Of a DNA stretch of 64,000 nucleotides, positions 24,381-36,564 are shown piece by piece (position 1 is the stretch's first letter; every line of letters starts with the position of its first letter). The stretch comes from Fistulifera solaris (lineage: Eukaryota > Bacillariophyta > Bacillariophyceae > Naviculales > Stauroneidaceae), in the NCBI GenBank assembly GCA_030295235.1, contig AP026164.1, positions 2,474,114 to 2,538,113 of the forward strand. Direction: 5' to 3'. Made by a program: the position numbers and the translations under genes. The notes beneath the pieces were generated by a model. It saw nothing but the letters and a program-made list of their open reading frames with translations, had not been told where the DNA came from and did not search any database.

Positions 24381-27300
24381 ATGACGCGAAACGACGCCCA
24401 CCGGATGTTTCCTCTTTCCTCGCTTCTCTTGTTTCTTTTCATAGGCGGCTTGACTCGAGCACAAACAACTACAACTACAAACGCAATTAATGACTTTGCG
24501 GATTTCAATAGAATCTTTCAAGATGCGAAATTGCTGTTACCCGATGCCGATATTAGTACGAATGGACTCGATCTTAACATTCGTGAATTGATTTGCAGTC
24601 AAGTCGTCATTGACGACATGGCGGTCCTTTCGCCTTCTTCTACTGTTAATACTACCATGAAATTGCAAGTCGATGTGACATTTTCACTCACGTGTCAAGC
24701 GAATTATGCGTATTACTTTCCGCCCTTCTTTCGCGGGGATGGACGTGTCGCGGCCATGACACGCAGTAATCAATTTCAGACGCATTTAACCTTTCAACAC
24801 TCGTCAGACACTGTCGTCACCGTCGATCTGTGTCAAGCACAAGTGCAAATATACGATTTGGATTTTCGGGGTGGTTTGGTGGCACGATTGGTCGAAGTTG
24901 CCGAAGGGCCCGTGGCGAATTTATTGCAAAGCGAAATTCAAGATGCACTCTGTGAACAACTCAATACGAACGGTGGAGCGGCGCTTGAACAAATACTCAA
25001 TACATTTTTGCAGCGAGTCGATCCCTCGGCACCCATCTTGTTGGCACCGAATTTAGCCGAAGCGCAAGTCTTGTCGTCCAGAAAGGGCTTGTTTGATTTT
25101 CTCAAGTACGACTGGTTTGCGCGGGGCTTAGAGCAAGTCCAGCGATACTTGGGTGCTTCAGAAGGTGGTAGCTTGGGCATCAATTCCTTGTTGAGAAATC
25201 GTCTTTTGAACGATCAAGGCTTGTTGGTGGTAAATCTAAATGATGTCATGAAGAATACGACCATATTGTCATCGCACGGACGTTTGACAAAATCATCCAT
25301 CGTACTACAGAATTTGGAAATTCAAGGATTGGATAGTTTGACGCAATTGGATGCCTTGCAGGTGGTCAGCAATTACACGGTCCGTAATACGTTGCGGTGG
25401 GAAGCTTTGCAAGTTCGAATACAGGCGCGGGTACTAATGCAAGCATCGTCGCAAAACAATTCTCTATTTGTGATTGAGGAAGGTAAACCGCCCAAAATGG
25501 TCGAAGAAGATATCGTCATTGAAGCCGGCCTCAATGATTTGGTTATGAATTTGAATTTACTGTTCGCTACCGATGAATCGTTCTGGAAGAACATGCTTTT
25601 GGCCAACTTGCTCGATACGTCCACAGTCTACAATTGCTTTCTGCAATCGATTCGATTATGGAATGTTACACAATTCACCGCAACGGCAGGTTCAATTGTG
25701 AGACCCACTTTATCGGGATTTGTTGATGAAGGATTGGATCGAATCGCTTCGTCAACCGTGGAAGCCTTTTTGAATTTGTTGGAACCGACTTTTCAAGCCG
25801 CCTTGCCCAATTTGGCCCACACGTTATTGCGCGATTGGATCAATACCGATTTGTTGCCGAATTTGCGACAGGGTGTTCCATCGTGTCCGACGAGTGTGGC
25901 ATGGCCGACGCCGGTGGTGGACTTTCGTGATTTGTTGTTGGCGCCGGTGCAATCGCAAGCGTTGGGTGGGAGTGGCTCACAACCGTACGGTGATCTCGTG
26001 CAATATGCGTACGACGCTGTCACGAAGAAATTTGATCAAGTCGATGAAATGAATGATTTTTTAATTCGTCCCTTTACATCAAGTCAATCGGGTGTCGCGG
26101 GTACGCTCGCAATTTTTCAAGAGAAAGGAGGCCTGGTGGTAGTCGATCATAGCCTTTTCGATTTGTCGCTCAGCGATTTGAAAATTCGAAATTTGGATAC
26201 CATCCAGCACAATCCCATTCAAGTGTTGAATCCGACGAAAGATCCGACCGTACTTGCGAATGAAATTCAGCTTGGCAATGGTACAATGACAAATGTGTCA
26301 TCGAATGTGTCTGCATTAACGTTTGCCTTTCAAACGCAGTTTCGTTTAGGAGACTGGGTGCCACAACAACAAGTCGGATTTTCGATTACCATTCCAAAGG
26401 TGAAAGTCGATACATCGCTCAACTTGGCTATGAATTCCACTTTCGTGTCGAACTTCCCTCTAGGTCACGTATCGAAACTTGGATGTTGGATGAAATCGAT
26501 CGTCAACGAAAAGAAGGACCTGATCCAAGCCTTAAGCTTGGATATGACACCATGGCAGTGGCAGGCACAGTGTATGAACTGCTCGAGTGGCATTTTGTCG
26601 TCCGTACTGGAGAAGATGCAAACGTCGCGTATCCTCTCCGACCAGTGGCCTGCTTTGGTGACAGATATATTACAAAGTAATTGGATTGAAGATTGGCTGC
26701 AATTCAAAGTGGATTCAGCGACGTGTGCCTTAGTTCCAAACATCAGCACTGCGGTCAGGCCGACAGGTATTCCTGTGCTGTCCAATGATTCATTGGACAC
26801 TGCGTTGTTTACTGGTATCGTCTCGCTGTGGACCACGTTCCTCGTCGTGATGGAGCAACATGAAAATAATCAGCTCACCAATCATACTACCAATTCGTCT
26901 GGTGTAGACGGTATGAATCTTATTGATTTTACAGATTTGGGAAACTCTACTGGCTTGGGTAGTTTGGCCGACGAAGCATTACAACAAGGCCGGGCATATC
27001 TGTTGAACAAAGACGAAAGCACACAAGAATTGAAAATAAATGCCTTGATGCGTGATTGGCTCCTTTCTGGCGAGGATGAAAGCGGTGATTACGCACTGCG
27101 CGTCCCCAATATGGAACAAGTTGTTTTCCAGCAAGAAAATGGCTTGTTGTTGCGGATAGACTCTTTGGTGGTGCGTGGACTTGACACGTTTACGCAGCTT
27201 GATTTGCTGAAACCGGTCGGCCCGCAAACTATATCCAGCGCTTTGCAGATGCGAAACCTCTCATTGCGCGTTCAGGCAGTATTAGGTTACAGCAGTGGCC

Positions 27301-30300
27301 CTCAGCAAAATCTTACTTTTTCCGTTGAATTGGAAGATTTGGAAATCGAGTTGGATCTTTTTGTGGCTTTTCCTGTTGACTCGCTTGAGAAGATACCCTT
27401 GAGATCTGTTTTGCAACTAAAGAATCTCCTGCCATGTATTTTGTCTACCGCCAAAAGCGTGGACGTCCCCCGTTTCAATGCCAAAATTGGTACTTTATCG
27501 TCATTTCGAGTCGAGGGAATGCGCGAAAAAACCGACCAGGCAATGTTGGACTTAATCGAAGAGACACTTCGCGAGTACGAAGAAACGATCCTGAAGGGAA
27601 TACCGAAACTGGCCAGATCGACTATACGAAATCTTTTGTCGAACAAACTGTCGGACTTTATAGGCAACGCAGTTTGTCCACCATCCACGGCCTCGTCGAC
27701 GAACACGCCCTTTGTTGATTTGCGAGAGTTACTCCTTACGCCCGAAGTAAGTAAAGAAAATGGCGGGGCGGGAGATGCTCCGTATGGCAACATCTTTCCT
27801 TCAATCGCTAAATATATTGAAGACGAAATTCTCGCGACTGATCCCAAGTCGGGTGTACTAATGTTGAACAAGTTGATCGGCTCCTTTACTAAAAGTCGGT
27901 CCGGAACAAGTGGATCTCTGTTATGGTCTGGTGATTTGATGTCGACTAATACGAATGTTGACGCTGGAGGCCTTAACGCTCGTGTTCGTCTCCGTGTATA
28001 CGACGCTTTTATTCATCACCTTGATTCATTTAGTGACGAAAATATACAAATTCTGGAACCCGTCCGAAATGAACCTCATCAGATGAATAATTCGGCTAGT
28101 ATAGGCAGACGACAGCCTGTCGAAATGGGCGCAGGATTTGCCATGGAGTTCTTCAGTCCTGGTGGAACGAACATCAAAAACGACGTCAAGCTCAGTCTTT
28201 CGGCGGACGATGTTGAAATTTTATTCCGGATGCTGTTGAAGATTGTGGAGTCTTCGTTTTTAGATTTGCCTTTGGCGGCGATAGGAAATGTGGATTGCTG
28301 GCTAGCAACGATGGAAAACCCTAAACTCAATGCATTCGGCGTTTCCCAGTCCGCGACTGCTTTGGAGCTACTTGAGCTGAGTCTTCGCGTGTCGCAGCTT
28401 AGAATGAAAGCAACATGCATCTCGTGCAGCGGCCCGAAAATGGAAGAATTTTCGAAACTACTATCAGAAACAAGTGCCGTTGAAGATATGACTCGTGTTG
28501 GCAATCGTGTTTTGGGCTATCTCAAAGAAATCTTAGGAGGAAGCTATCTGCAGGTCACTTTAGATCGTATGATTGCTGAGGGCCACAGAAAGTGCCCTTA
28601 CGGATCTGATTATGGTCAACCTCCGCCTGTGTTTCAATCTTTACCCAAGCCTGATACATCAGAACCTATTACTCTTCTTGTGGCGCTGTTCTTATCAGGC
28701 TTCGCACTTATTACAGGTATCCTGGTTGTTCTTTGTTGCAGGCGTATGATTGTGAGAATGAGGCATCGAAAGTGGGTCCAAAGTTTAGCGGAGGAGCAGC
28801 TGTACCATGTTTGGTGCATTCAGACTGAACAAGATCAATTTGACGAAGAAGTAAACACCCTATCCAGCTCCTTGTATTTTTCAAAGGAGATTCCGAGATT
28901 CGTGCAATTTTTCATTCCAGTATCTATCGTGGGGAACATCGCTCTTTTCTTGAGCGGTCATTTGAGTTTAGGGGGCAGTGTCACGATTGTCCTACAACTG
29001 GCTGGCGAATCATACACTGCGGACAACTTCTTTGAATTCAGCATGGCGAAAAGTGCTATAGAAATTTGGAACGGTAAGTCGCCTTCGAGTTGTCGCTCAA
29101 GTTTCCTTCAAATCATTCGAATCTTCTCATGGCTTGTGTTGTATCGTTCAGCTGGTGGAAAAGAGCTTGCTATTATGATCTTGATCTTTTCAGGCATATG
29201 GCCTTACACAAAATGTGTTGCTACACTATTCTTATGGTTTGCACCACCTCGGATGTGCCCAGTGGATCGACGGGAGAATATTTTGCTGTGGCTCGATGCC
29301 TTGGCAAAGTGGAGTTTCATTGATATTTTCATCTTGGTAATGACCCTGGCTGCTTTCCGTGTTTCGGTTCAGAGCCCGGGCGTTGCATTTTACCCGAGTC
29401 CTTTTATTCTTTGGACCTGTTGGTGATTCCGAAATGGGGACTGTACGCCAATATGATCGCGCAACTTGTCTCGCAGATCAGTTCTCATTTCATCATCCAC
29501 TACCATCGAGTTGCCGTGTCGAGGACAAAGGAGAGAATAGCGACCAATGTTTGCACGCCCAAGACATCGATGGGTGATGCCGACGATAATACCAGTGGTG
29601 ATTTGAGTTTGTCGTCCGTAGATAGTGAAGAACGGCTATGCGAACATCGATTTGAGCGCCCTCACCGATCGGAAGATGAAAAGCTTGTCGCGCGCACTTA
29701 TGTTGACCCCATTGTGACTCTTTTAACGATATCGACAATTATTTTGGTCGTCGCTGGATGTTCCGTCCCCAGCTACGGCGTGGATATTTTGGGTATAGTG
29801 GGTTTGCTCGTGGAGTCTGGACAAGCTTTTGCGCAGGCTGTTTTTGATTATAACCTCTTCGACACCATACAACTGCTGTTTGCCCAAGCGTCATTCACTG
29901 GAAGGACTGCCGACTATATCGGGCTGGGATCTTTATCGATGATTTTACTTCTCACTGTACTCCTTGTACCTTTGATACAATCTACGCTATTGATGTACAT
30001 TTGGTTCAAACCCATGGCCGCTAAACAAAGGTATCAGTCGATGGTGGCGTTGGAAGTTTTGTCAGCTTGGCAGTATGCTGAGGTCTTTTGCTTTCCGTCA
30101 TGGTGGCCAGCTGGCAGCTCGGGCCCGTCTCCGAATACATGATCAATGCGTACTGCGGAAGTCTGCAAGGTTTCTTCTCGCAACTCGTTTTTTACGGTGT
30201 GGTCGAGGAACAGGATGCGCAATGCTTTCGTGTGAACACGACAATCGACACGGGATTTTTCGTTCTGGTGTCAGGAGCGGTATTACTAGCTCTTCTTAAC

Positions 30301-30483
30301 ACATTTGTGCTACATGCCGTCCGTCAGCAACAACGCGACAGAGCGGCGCGCTCTCCCTTCTGCGGTTCGACATTTGGATGCGGAGAGGACTTGGAACAAA
30401 TCCGGAAACAGATTCATCCCGTGCCTGTATTATTCACTGATTCGTTTCGGTGGATGCTGCGCCGCTCGGACGAGGACCAATAA
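24381..30483 (+). CDS. Giant lipid-transfer-like protein: repeated lumenal modules plus PqiA/LetA-like membrane domain
   Basis: The product has about 2,008 residues. It begins with a signal peptide (MFPLSSLLLFLFIGGLTRAQ). Residues 30-1400 are lumenal and hold a unit of about 600 residues present twice: GLDSLTQLDALQ near residue 316 matches GLDTFTQLDLLK near 932, and FRDLLLAP near 512 matches LRELLLTPE near 1110. Alternating beta-type strands with paired Cys (IRELICSQVVIDDM ... LTCQANYAYYF) resemble BPI/TULIP lipid-binding barrels. The last 500 residues have about eight TM helices in two halves, ending with WSFIDIFILVMTLAAF and WQYAEVFLLSVMVASWQL. These match the paired PqiA signature (WSMLEVFLLGVLVAL type). 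A 78-nt intron is at 29074-29151. T4 runs at 29402-29405 and 30086-30089 each need one more T. A role in lipid movement at a membrane is inferred. Confidence 0.75.
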
Positions 30484-30716
30484 CTTATTTCCACAGCATT
30501 TTATAAATGAATAATAGATGTAATTTGTGAGTTATCGAATAGAGGATCTTTACTTTCATTGCGTAACTGGACTCCTCAAAAGCAGTCGTGGGGAAACGCG
30601 GAGAACACTTTGGGCTATAGTACAATGCTGGAACGTTTTCATTGCAGTAGACGATAGCAACCTCGCAGTAAATACCTGGTAAATAATAAAGCTGATTTCT
30701 TCATGTTACAAGAATA

Positions 30717-32368
30717 ATGATGTTATTAACTATCTATTTGTTGCTCTCTGTCCTTGCTGAATGCCAAGGCTTCACTTCGCCTCTCAGTTGTCGGAGTCCT
30801 GCTTCCTTTGGAAAAAGTATTCAACAAGCGCATTGTCTCTTTCGAGCGCGGCAGGCGGCAACGAACACAAAGAGAATGCGTACTGGACTTCCTTAACGAG
30901 TCCTTTCCCCCCAGAAACGCCTTCGGGATTGCGCGGAGAAGCGATTATTCGTGCCTTGCAATCGGGACGAACCGTCGTGTTTCAACCTCCTCATAATCTC
31001 AGTTTCGTCGTACGAGGAAAGGGTGCCGAACACTTTTTGAATCAAAAATTATCACAGCGCATCTCGTTATCGAATGCATCATTTCATCGTGCCGCCATTT
31101 TGAATCGAAAGGGTCATGTACTCGATATTGTGGGCGTCGCCAGTGTAAATGCAACGTACGCGGTGGTATTTCCGACACATTTGAATCTCCAAGAACACTG
31201 GGGACCCACGATCTTTCCGCTGGATCAAGTGACGGTTGAAGCATCGCCATCCTCAGTTCAATGCATTTCCCTATTTTCGAGTCGACACTGGCATATTCAA
31301 AAGGTTTGGGAGCGATCGTTGCGACACGACAAACAGCCGAGTCGTTTGTCGAGGACCAAGACGGAATACTTTCACCAAACGAGTCAACAATCATCATCAT
31401 CATCCCCACAAGTACTCTTGACGACCCCCGGCAGTATCTGGTGGCCTTCTCATACGGTTGCTGCCTCGTACACGATGCTCGTGTCGAGTAGTGAGCCATT
31501 GCAGAAATGCTTGTTTCTCGATGATAGTGTGGCATCCAGTAACAACAATTCACCAATGTGGTTAGGAGAACGAGAATATCAAGCATTGCGTATCGTGTCC
31601 GGTCAACCTTCCTTTGTTGCGTCGGTTACGTTTCCAGCAGCTACCGTTTTGGAGTGGGAACTGTCTCCTCTCGTCGATTTTGAAAAGGGATGTTATTTGG
31701 GACAAGAGCGCGTTGCCGCACAATCCGGCAATCCGCTTCCGCAGTCACTTTATCAGATCGAATTTTTGGAAGAAGAAAACAATGATTTTGTTTCTCTGCA
31801 ACGTTGGCCGACAGGGAATGATACGGTTTACGTATTAGGAACTAATGAAGAATTGACTGCTGGGAAAATTGTTGAAATGGCGGAACCGGCCAGTCAAGGG
31901 ACACCAGCAATGCTAGGATTGGCCATGGTAAAACGAGCTAACTCGTTGTTGAGACGAATGGAGCAACTCGAATTGGACGTCCCTCGTCCGCAAACAAATG
32001 ACGACTCGTTGGTTGAAAGCAGCAGTGGTACCCGCGACAAACTCGATGGGCTCGAAGTCATTGTCAATGGTGAACTCATTGGTCGATTGAAAACGCTTCC
32101 CTTCAAACGGCTGGGACAAGATAAGTTTCTGATTGACGATACGGAACAAGCACCTGACGAGGCAGTGGTAGAAATGGAAAAATCGGAAGCTGTAGACGCT
32201 CGAAAGGAAACAGAGGAAATGAATAGCAGCGAATCCATGCCCAGTCCTACCGCCAACGTTGACAGTCAAGCGGAACGAGAACGAAAAGAAGCCAAAATGG
32301 AGCTTTTACGGCAACGTGCCGAAGAAGCACTGGCCCGAAGACAACAAAAGAAGTCGACTGCGACATAG
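30717..32368 (+). CDS. YgfZ/GcvT-like folate-binding protein (COG0354), plastid-type leader
   Basis: The diagnostic FEKGCYLGQERVAA motif (about 31678-31719) is that of the YgfZ/IBA57 family, tetrahydrofolate-binding relatives of GcvT that help build or repair Fe-S clusters. N-terminal family features also show (VVRGKGAEHFLNQKLS, AAILNRKGHVLD). The tail from about 32180 is a charged, Glu/Arg-rich predicted coiled region (EREREAKMELLRQRAEEAL type) that is not part of the bacterial fold. The start is placed at 30717, where a signal peptide (MMLLTIYLLLSVLAECQG) is followed by FTSPL, a plastid ASAFAP-like junction. It lies in a different frame from the main ORF, and one added A in the A5 run at 30812-30816 joins them. 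If the break is real, the start would be 30761 with no leader. Confidence 0.8.
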
Positions 32369-33371
32369 TCCAGAAGTATCTTCGTGCTTTTGTCACATCA
32401 CGTGGCTTCAAAGCTTTTAGCCTTTTCGTTACAGGATAAAAATATACATTAGATCGTAAGCTAGATTGTTTAAGCAACCCAAAAACTACCAGAAATGCCA
32501 AATTCGATATCCCAAGTCGACACTGATGATCAATCTCACCTTTATCAGCTTTGCTTTAGCACCGCTGGTCTGAAGGCGGAAATTATACACCTCATTTTTA
32601 GCTTAAAAGATCTAGTTTCACCTTCGTTCAATCTATTTTTCAGGCGCAATGGCGATGATTGTAAAGTGCATCGTGATTGACATTCAGTCGTGCACAAGCC
32701 TACATGTTGGTCGACAGTAAACAGAGTCAGATATCATTGTGGGTAGTTTCATTGCAATATAATGACCTTCAACTATAGCTGATTATGCACTCGGACATTG
32801 CATCTAAGATGGCTTTCCGAAACAACCGAAAAAAGACAATAACCAGGACCGGATGCTAAAAACTTCGTGAACTATCTCATGACTGAAATCCAATCTTGGA
32901 TAAGTTCAGGCTACACATCGCACGATAGTAAAAGTATTATTCCATCTAAGATGCTTTATTTGTACCTAAAGACGGCTTTCAACCACAATTCTTGTGGAGG
33001 TGCTGGTCTTAAGGCAATTTATTCTAGTTAAGAACGCAATGGCAATGGGAAAGTCGGCGACATAACATGAACGTACATAGGTATTTACCTCACCGTAACT
33101 TTTTGGGAAACTCCTAACCTTCGTGAAGCACATCTCATTGAATCTTGCGAGCAAGGATGACGTAGGTTCTTTCGGCACACCACCACAACAACACAACAAC
33201 GGCAACAGGCAACACATTATTACTATCTATCGGTAGCATTAGAAAAAGGAGAACAGGAAAGACGTTCATGGACATCTTCGTCATCTGAGAGACCGAGAGA
33301 AGAGGACAAGACGGCCGCAGAAAAAAAATCGTTTACGAAAATACAACACAACTAAAAGACAGCAAACGATT
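32369..33371. other. Intergenic region with weak internal duplication
   Basis: About 1 kb with no gene. CATCTAAGATG recurs near 32802 and 32944. The segments around 32565-32665 and 33000-33060 share scattered words (GCTGGTCT.AAGGC, CGCAATGGC.ATG), suggesting a decayed duplication of about 100 bp. Confidence 0.35.
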
Positions 33372-35318
33372 ATGACGCAAAATCACTGGATCGTCTGCGC
33401 TTGCATTCTTTTCGCATTGGCTTTCCCAAATGATGCCTTTGTTCCCAATCTTAACACAAAGTCGCCTTGTACTGGAAAAGTTACTCTCTATAGTTCTGGA
33501 GGAGGAGGATCGGCGGAAGAGAAACTGCGACAAGAATTGAAAGAGAATAATGACGCGATTGAAGTAAAAGATGAAATGCAGTACGCCCAAGCCGATGGAG
33601 CTTACTTAGAACGTCTCGATAGTGCCAATGAATCCATCGAGAAAGATGCGGTCACACAAACAACAGCGGATTCGTCGAAAACGCAGCAATCCGTTACATC
33701 TCATAGTTCATCTTCCGTCTTGGCCCAACAAATCGAACGCATGACCAAACCCCGAGCGTACCCTTTATTTCTGGCGGAAAAAGCAGCAGAATTCGTCGAA
33801 GCAACGTATAAAGATGTCGTGCACACATTTGCTGCGCCCGATTCGTATCGTGTGAGCAACAGCAATTCACAAAAAGAACGTATTGTCATCTTGGGCAGTG
33901 GTTGGGGTTCGATTTCGTTCTTAAAAGACATTGATACCGACTTGTACGATGTAACAGTCGTGTCGCCCCGCAATCATTTTGTCTTTACGCCCATGTTGGC
34001 AGGTGCGAGTGTCGGGACGGTCGAATTCCGGTCCATTTGCGAGCCGATTCGGGAAATCAATCTCAAGGCCAATTACTTGGAAGCCATCGCGACGGACATT
34101 GATACCGAAAAGAAAATTGTCAGTTGTGAATCTGTCTTTTGTGAAGGCAATTCGTGTGCCATTGAAGACTTTTCCATTCCCTACGATCGTCTCATTGTGA
34201 CTGTCGGAGCACAAACGAACACGTTTGGTATTCCCGGCGTTCGCGAACGCTGCAACTTTTGAAGCAAATTGAAGACGCTCGACGCATCCGAGCTTCGATT
34301 GTGAACTGCTTTGAGCGTGCGAATTTGCCCGGCTTGACAGATGAGGAACGTGAACAGAACTTGACCTTTGCGGTGATTGGAGCCGGACCGACGGGGATTG
34401 AGTTTGCGGCGGAGTTGCGTGACTTTGTCGAACAGGATGGTCCGAAGTACTATCCGCGTTTGCTGAAATATGTGCGCATCAAGATTATCGAGGCTTCTTC
34501 TACTGTATTGGCTCCGTTCGATAAGTCTTTGCAAGAAGAAGCTATCTTGCAAATGAACAAGAGCGTTTTAATCAAAGATCCCGAAGTACGTAACCTTTTG
34601 CCCGAGCGCTTCAAGTTGACCGAACTGTTACTCGACAGTTCTGTGAAAGAAGTTGGAGAAGACACCATCTTTTGAATGACGGCACGAAAGTACCGTACGG
34701 CATGGCAGTATGGGCGGCTGGAAACGGTCCTCTTCCCATAACATTGAGTTTGATTGACAAGATGGGTGAGGAACAGAAGAAACAGCAAGACGTAGCCCGT
34801 GGACGTCTCGCGATCGACCCGTGGATGCGTGTGATTGGTTCGGATGGACAAATTTTGGCGTTCGGTGATTGCTCCTGCATTACGGCCGGGCAGTTACCCG
34901 CAACGGCGCAAGTCGCTTCGCAACAGGGCGAGTATTTGGCCAACTTAATGAATCGCAAATACGAATTCAGTCCTCCCCGTTCGGAGGATGGTATCTTCCC
35001 ACCCCGAAGAAAGACCCCGTACGCACCGAATCGTCCTTCTCTGATGCGATTGCCAGTTTTGCCATCAACAACAGCGAATACGCAAAACCGTTTCAGTTTT
35101 TGAATTTGGGTATCTTGGCGTACACGGGCGGCGGCTCGGCCTTGGCACAAGTGACTCCTGCCCCGAATGCGGAGAGTATCAAAGGCACCGGCAAGATTGG
35201 GAATGCCGTCTGGCGAAGTGTGTATCTGAGCAAACAAGTATCGTGGAGAAACCGATTGTTGGTTTTGAACGACTGGACGAAACGACAGCTGTTTGGTCGG
35301 GATGTAACGCGGATTTAG
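33372..35318 (+). CDS. Type II NAD(P)H dehydrogenase, plastid-type leader
   Basis: NDH-2 enzymes are single-subunit flavoproteins that pass electrons from NAD(P)H to quinone without pumping protons. The leader (VCACILFALAFPNDA then FVPNL) is a clear signal peptide plus ASAFAP-like site, so plastoquinone in the thylakoid is the likely acceptor; this is an inference. The first dinucleotide fold has RIVILGSGWGSISFLK, with NHFVFTPMLAGASVGTVEFR next. The second has FAVIGAGPTGIEFAAEL, then VWAAGNGP, ILAFGDCS and a membrane-binding C-terminus with LNLGILAYTGGGSALAQ. Three breaks are each repaired by one base: T4 at 34257-34260 (LKQIEDARR follows), T4 at 34670-34673 (FLNDGTKVPYG) and C4 at 35002-35005. 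Typical family length is 500-640; this is about 649. Confidence 0.9.
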
Positions 35319-35484
35319 ATTTACAGAAAAGAGACGACTCGACGCTATTACGATTTAAACTTTTACGGTATATCACTGTTTCCTTTCAACAAGAATGCTA
35401 AACATAAATACTAAGCCTTCTGTTTTCGCAAACGACAAAAGAATACTATGTATGCTTAAACTAGAAGCACATCACTTGCTGACT

Positions 35485-35898
35485 TCAATCTCTGGATTGC
35501 TCGGCAGCCATCTGCCGACGTCGTCTCTCCTCCATTACCATTTCTTTGTATTCTCTAGTGATATCAATTTTAGTTTTATCACTCATTCCCATTCCATTGT
35601 AAACACCATCGACTTTTCCCGAAGGATTGTATTTTCGTTTTCCGTAAAAGACTTCTCCGTTACCCATTCGTTTGCACATGAAATCATCGATAACATCGTC
35701 CATATTCTTCAAAATATCGGTAATCCCTTGAAATGGATTTTGTAGCCACGAATTGTTGTTATTCGAGTTATCCTTGCCGGTCAAGGCGAGCGGAGAGGCG
35801 TGTTTTCTCCCGAAAGATCCGACAGCAGGGCTCACAAGGAAGCCTTCTCCACACATTAACAATGCTGCAAGCAGCGCTAAAACAATCTGCCGTTTCAT
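35485..35898 (-). CDS. Small plastid-targeted protein, unknown function
   Basis: The product has about 137 residues. MKRQIVLALLAALLMCGEG followed by FLVSP is a textbook diatom plastid leader (signal peptide, then Phe-led transit peptide). The Met at 35898 is preferred over 35913 because it starts the leader directly. The mature part contains NPFQGITDILKNMDDVIDDF, KRMGNGEVFYGKRKYNPSG and a charged helical end MVMEERRRRQMAAEQ. It converges with the NDH-2 gene (stops about 165 nt apart). I do not recognise the family; a soluble stromal or thylakoid-associated protein is likely. Confidence 0.65.
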   Translation of the reverse strand: MKRQIVLALLAALLMCGEGFLVSPAVGSFGRKHASPLALTGKDNSNNNNSWLQNPFQGITDILKNMDDVIDDFMCKRMGNGEVFYGKRKYNPSGKVDGVYNGMGMSDKTKIDITREYKEMVMEERRRRQMAAEQSRD

Positions 35899-36270
35899 TT
35901 GATTGACATACAACAGGAGAGAGAAAGAGAGTAGTTCGTTTGCCTATATTGAAGAAAGAGGGCTAAACATGAATAATAACACGGAAAGCAAAATAAAACA
36001 GACGAGAGAAATAATAAGAATGCGCTGACGAAGCGCCGTGCGATTTATTCACTGTGGCTTCGAAATGTACCCGTCGGAACGCAAATCTTTCGCGTGCTCG
36101 ACGCGTTCGAAGCTATAGATTTATCCGGGAGCTATTCCAGATAATAATCGATAATGTCGACTCCTCTTGCTCATAGTAATAAGGAAGGTCCGTGGATGAA
36201 GTTCCGACGATATGCGTCGCTGTTGGACCCAAGCAATGGTGAATTCGAATTCAATAAACTCGGAAATTAC

Positions 36271-36355
36271 CTGCATCGATAAAATTCCTACGGGGTCTAC
36301 GTGCTTTACACGTAGACAATCGAAACGTTGTATCTTTGCTCTTTCCAAAGTTTTG
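36271..36355 (+). repeat. Dispersed hairpin repeat, copy A
   Basis: CATCGATAAAATTCCTACGG then a perfect 9-bp stem (36295-36303 with 36309-36317, GTCTACGTG/CACGTAGAC, 5-nt loop), followed by a CGAAACGTTGTATC box. The same order occurs at 49888-49979 and 50132-50196, and inverted at 46871-46950. A lone AATATCCGGGTT box lies downstream, near 36467. Confidence 0.8.
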
Positions 36356-36564
36356 ACTTGAAATTGATTGCGAACATCGTTTATTGGTAGTGCATGTTGT
36401 AAATACTGGCTCGTTTATGGCGTTGCGCTCAAGAATAGTTGGAAAATGGAGGAAGTAAACAAAAACACAATATCCGGGTTTCCCATCGTCTCCTCCACCA
36501 ATTTTATTTGCCGTTTCACTTCTTGTTCATCTGGTTAATTACAATATGACTACAATAAACGAAA

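Noticed and set aside
24381-30483. Three separate genes by ORF boundaries
   Set aside because: The two breaks are T4 runs inside TM helices. One added T gives continuous PqiA-type halves.
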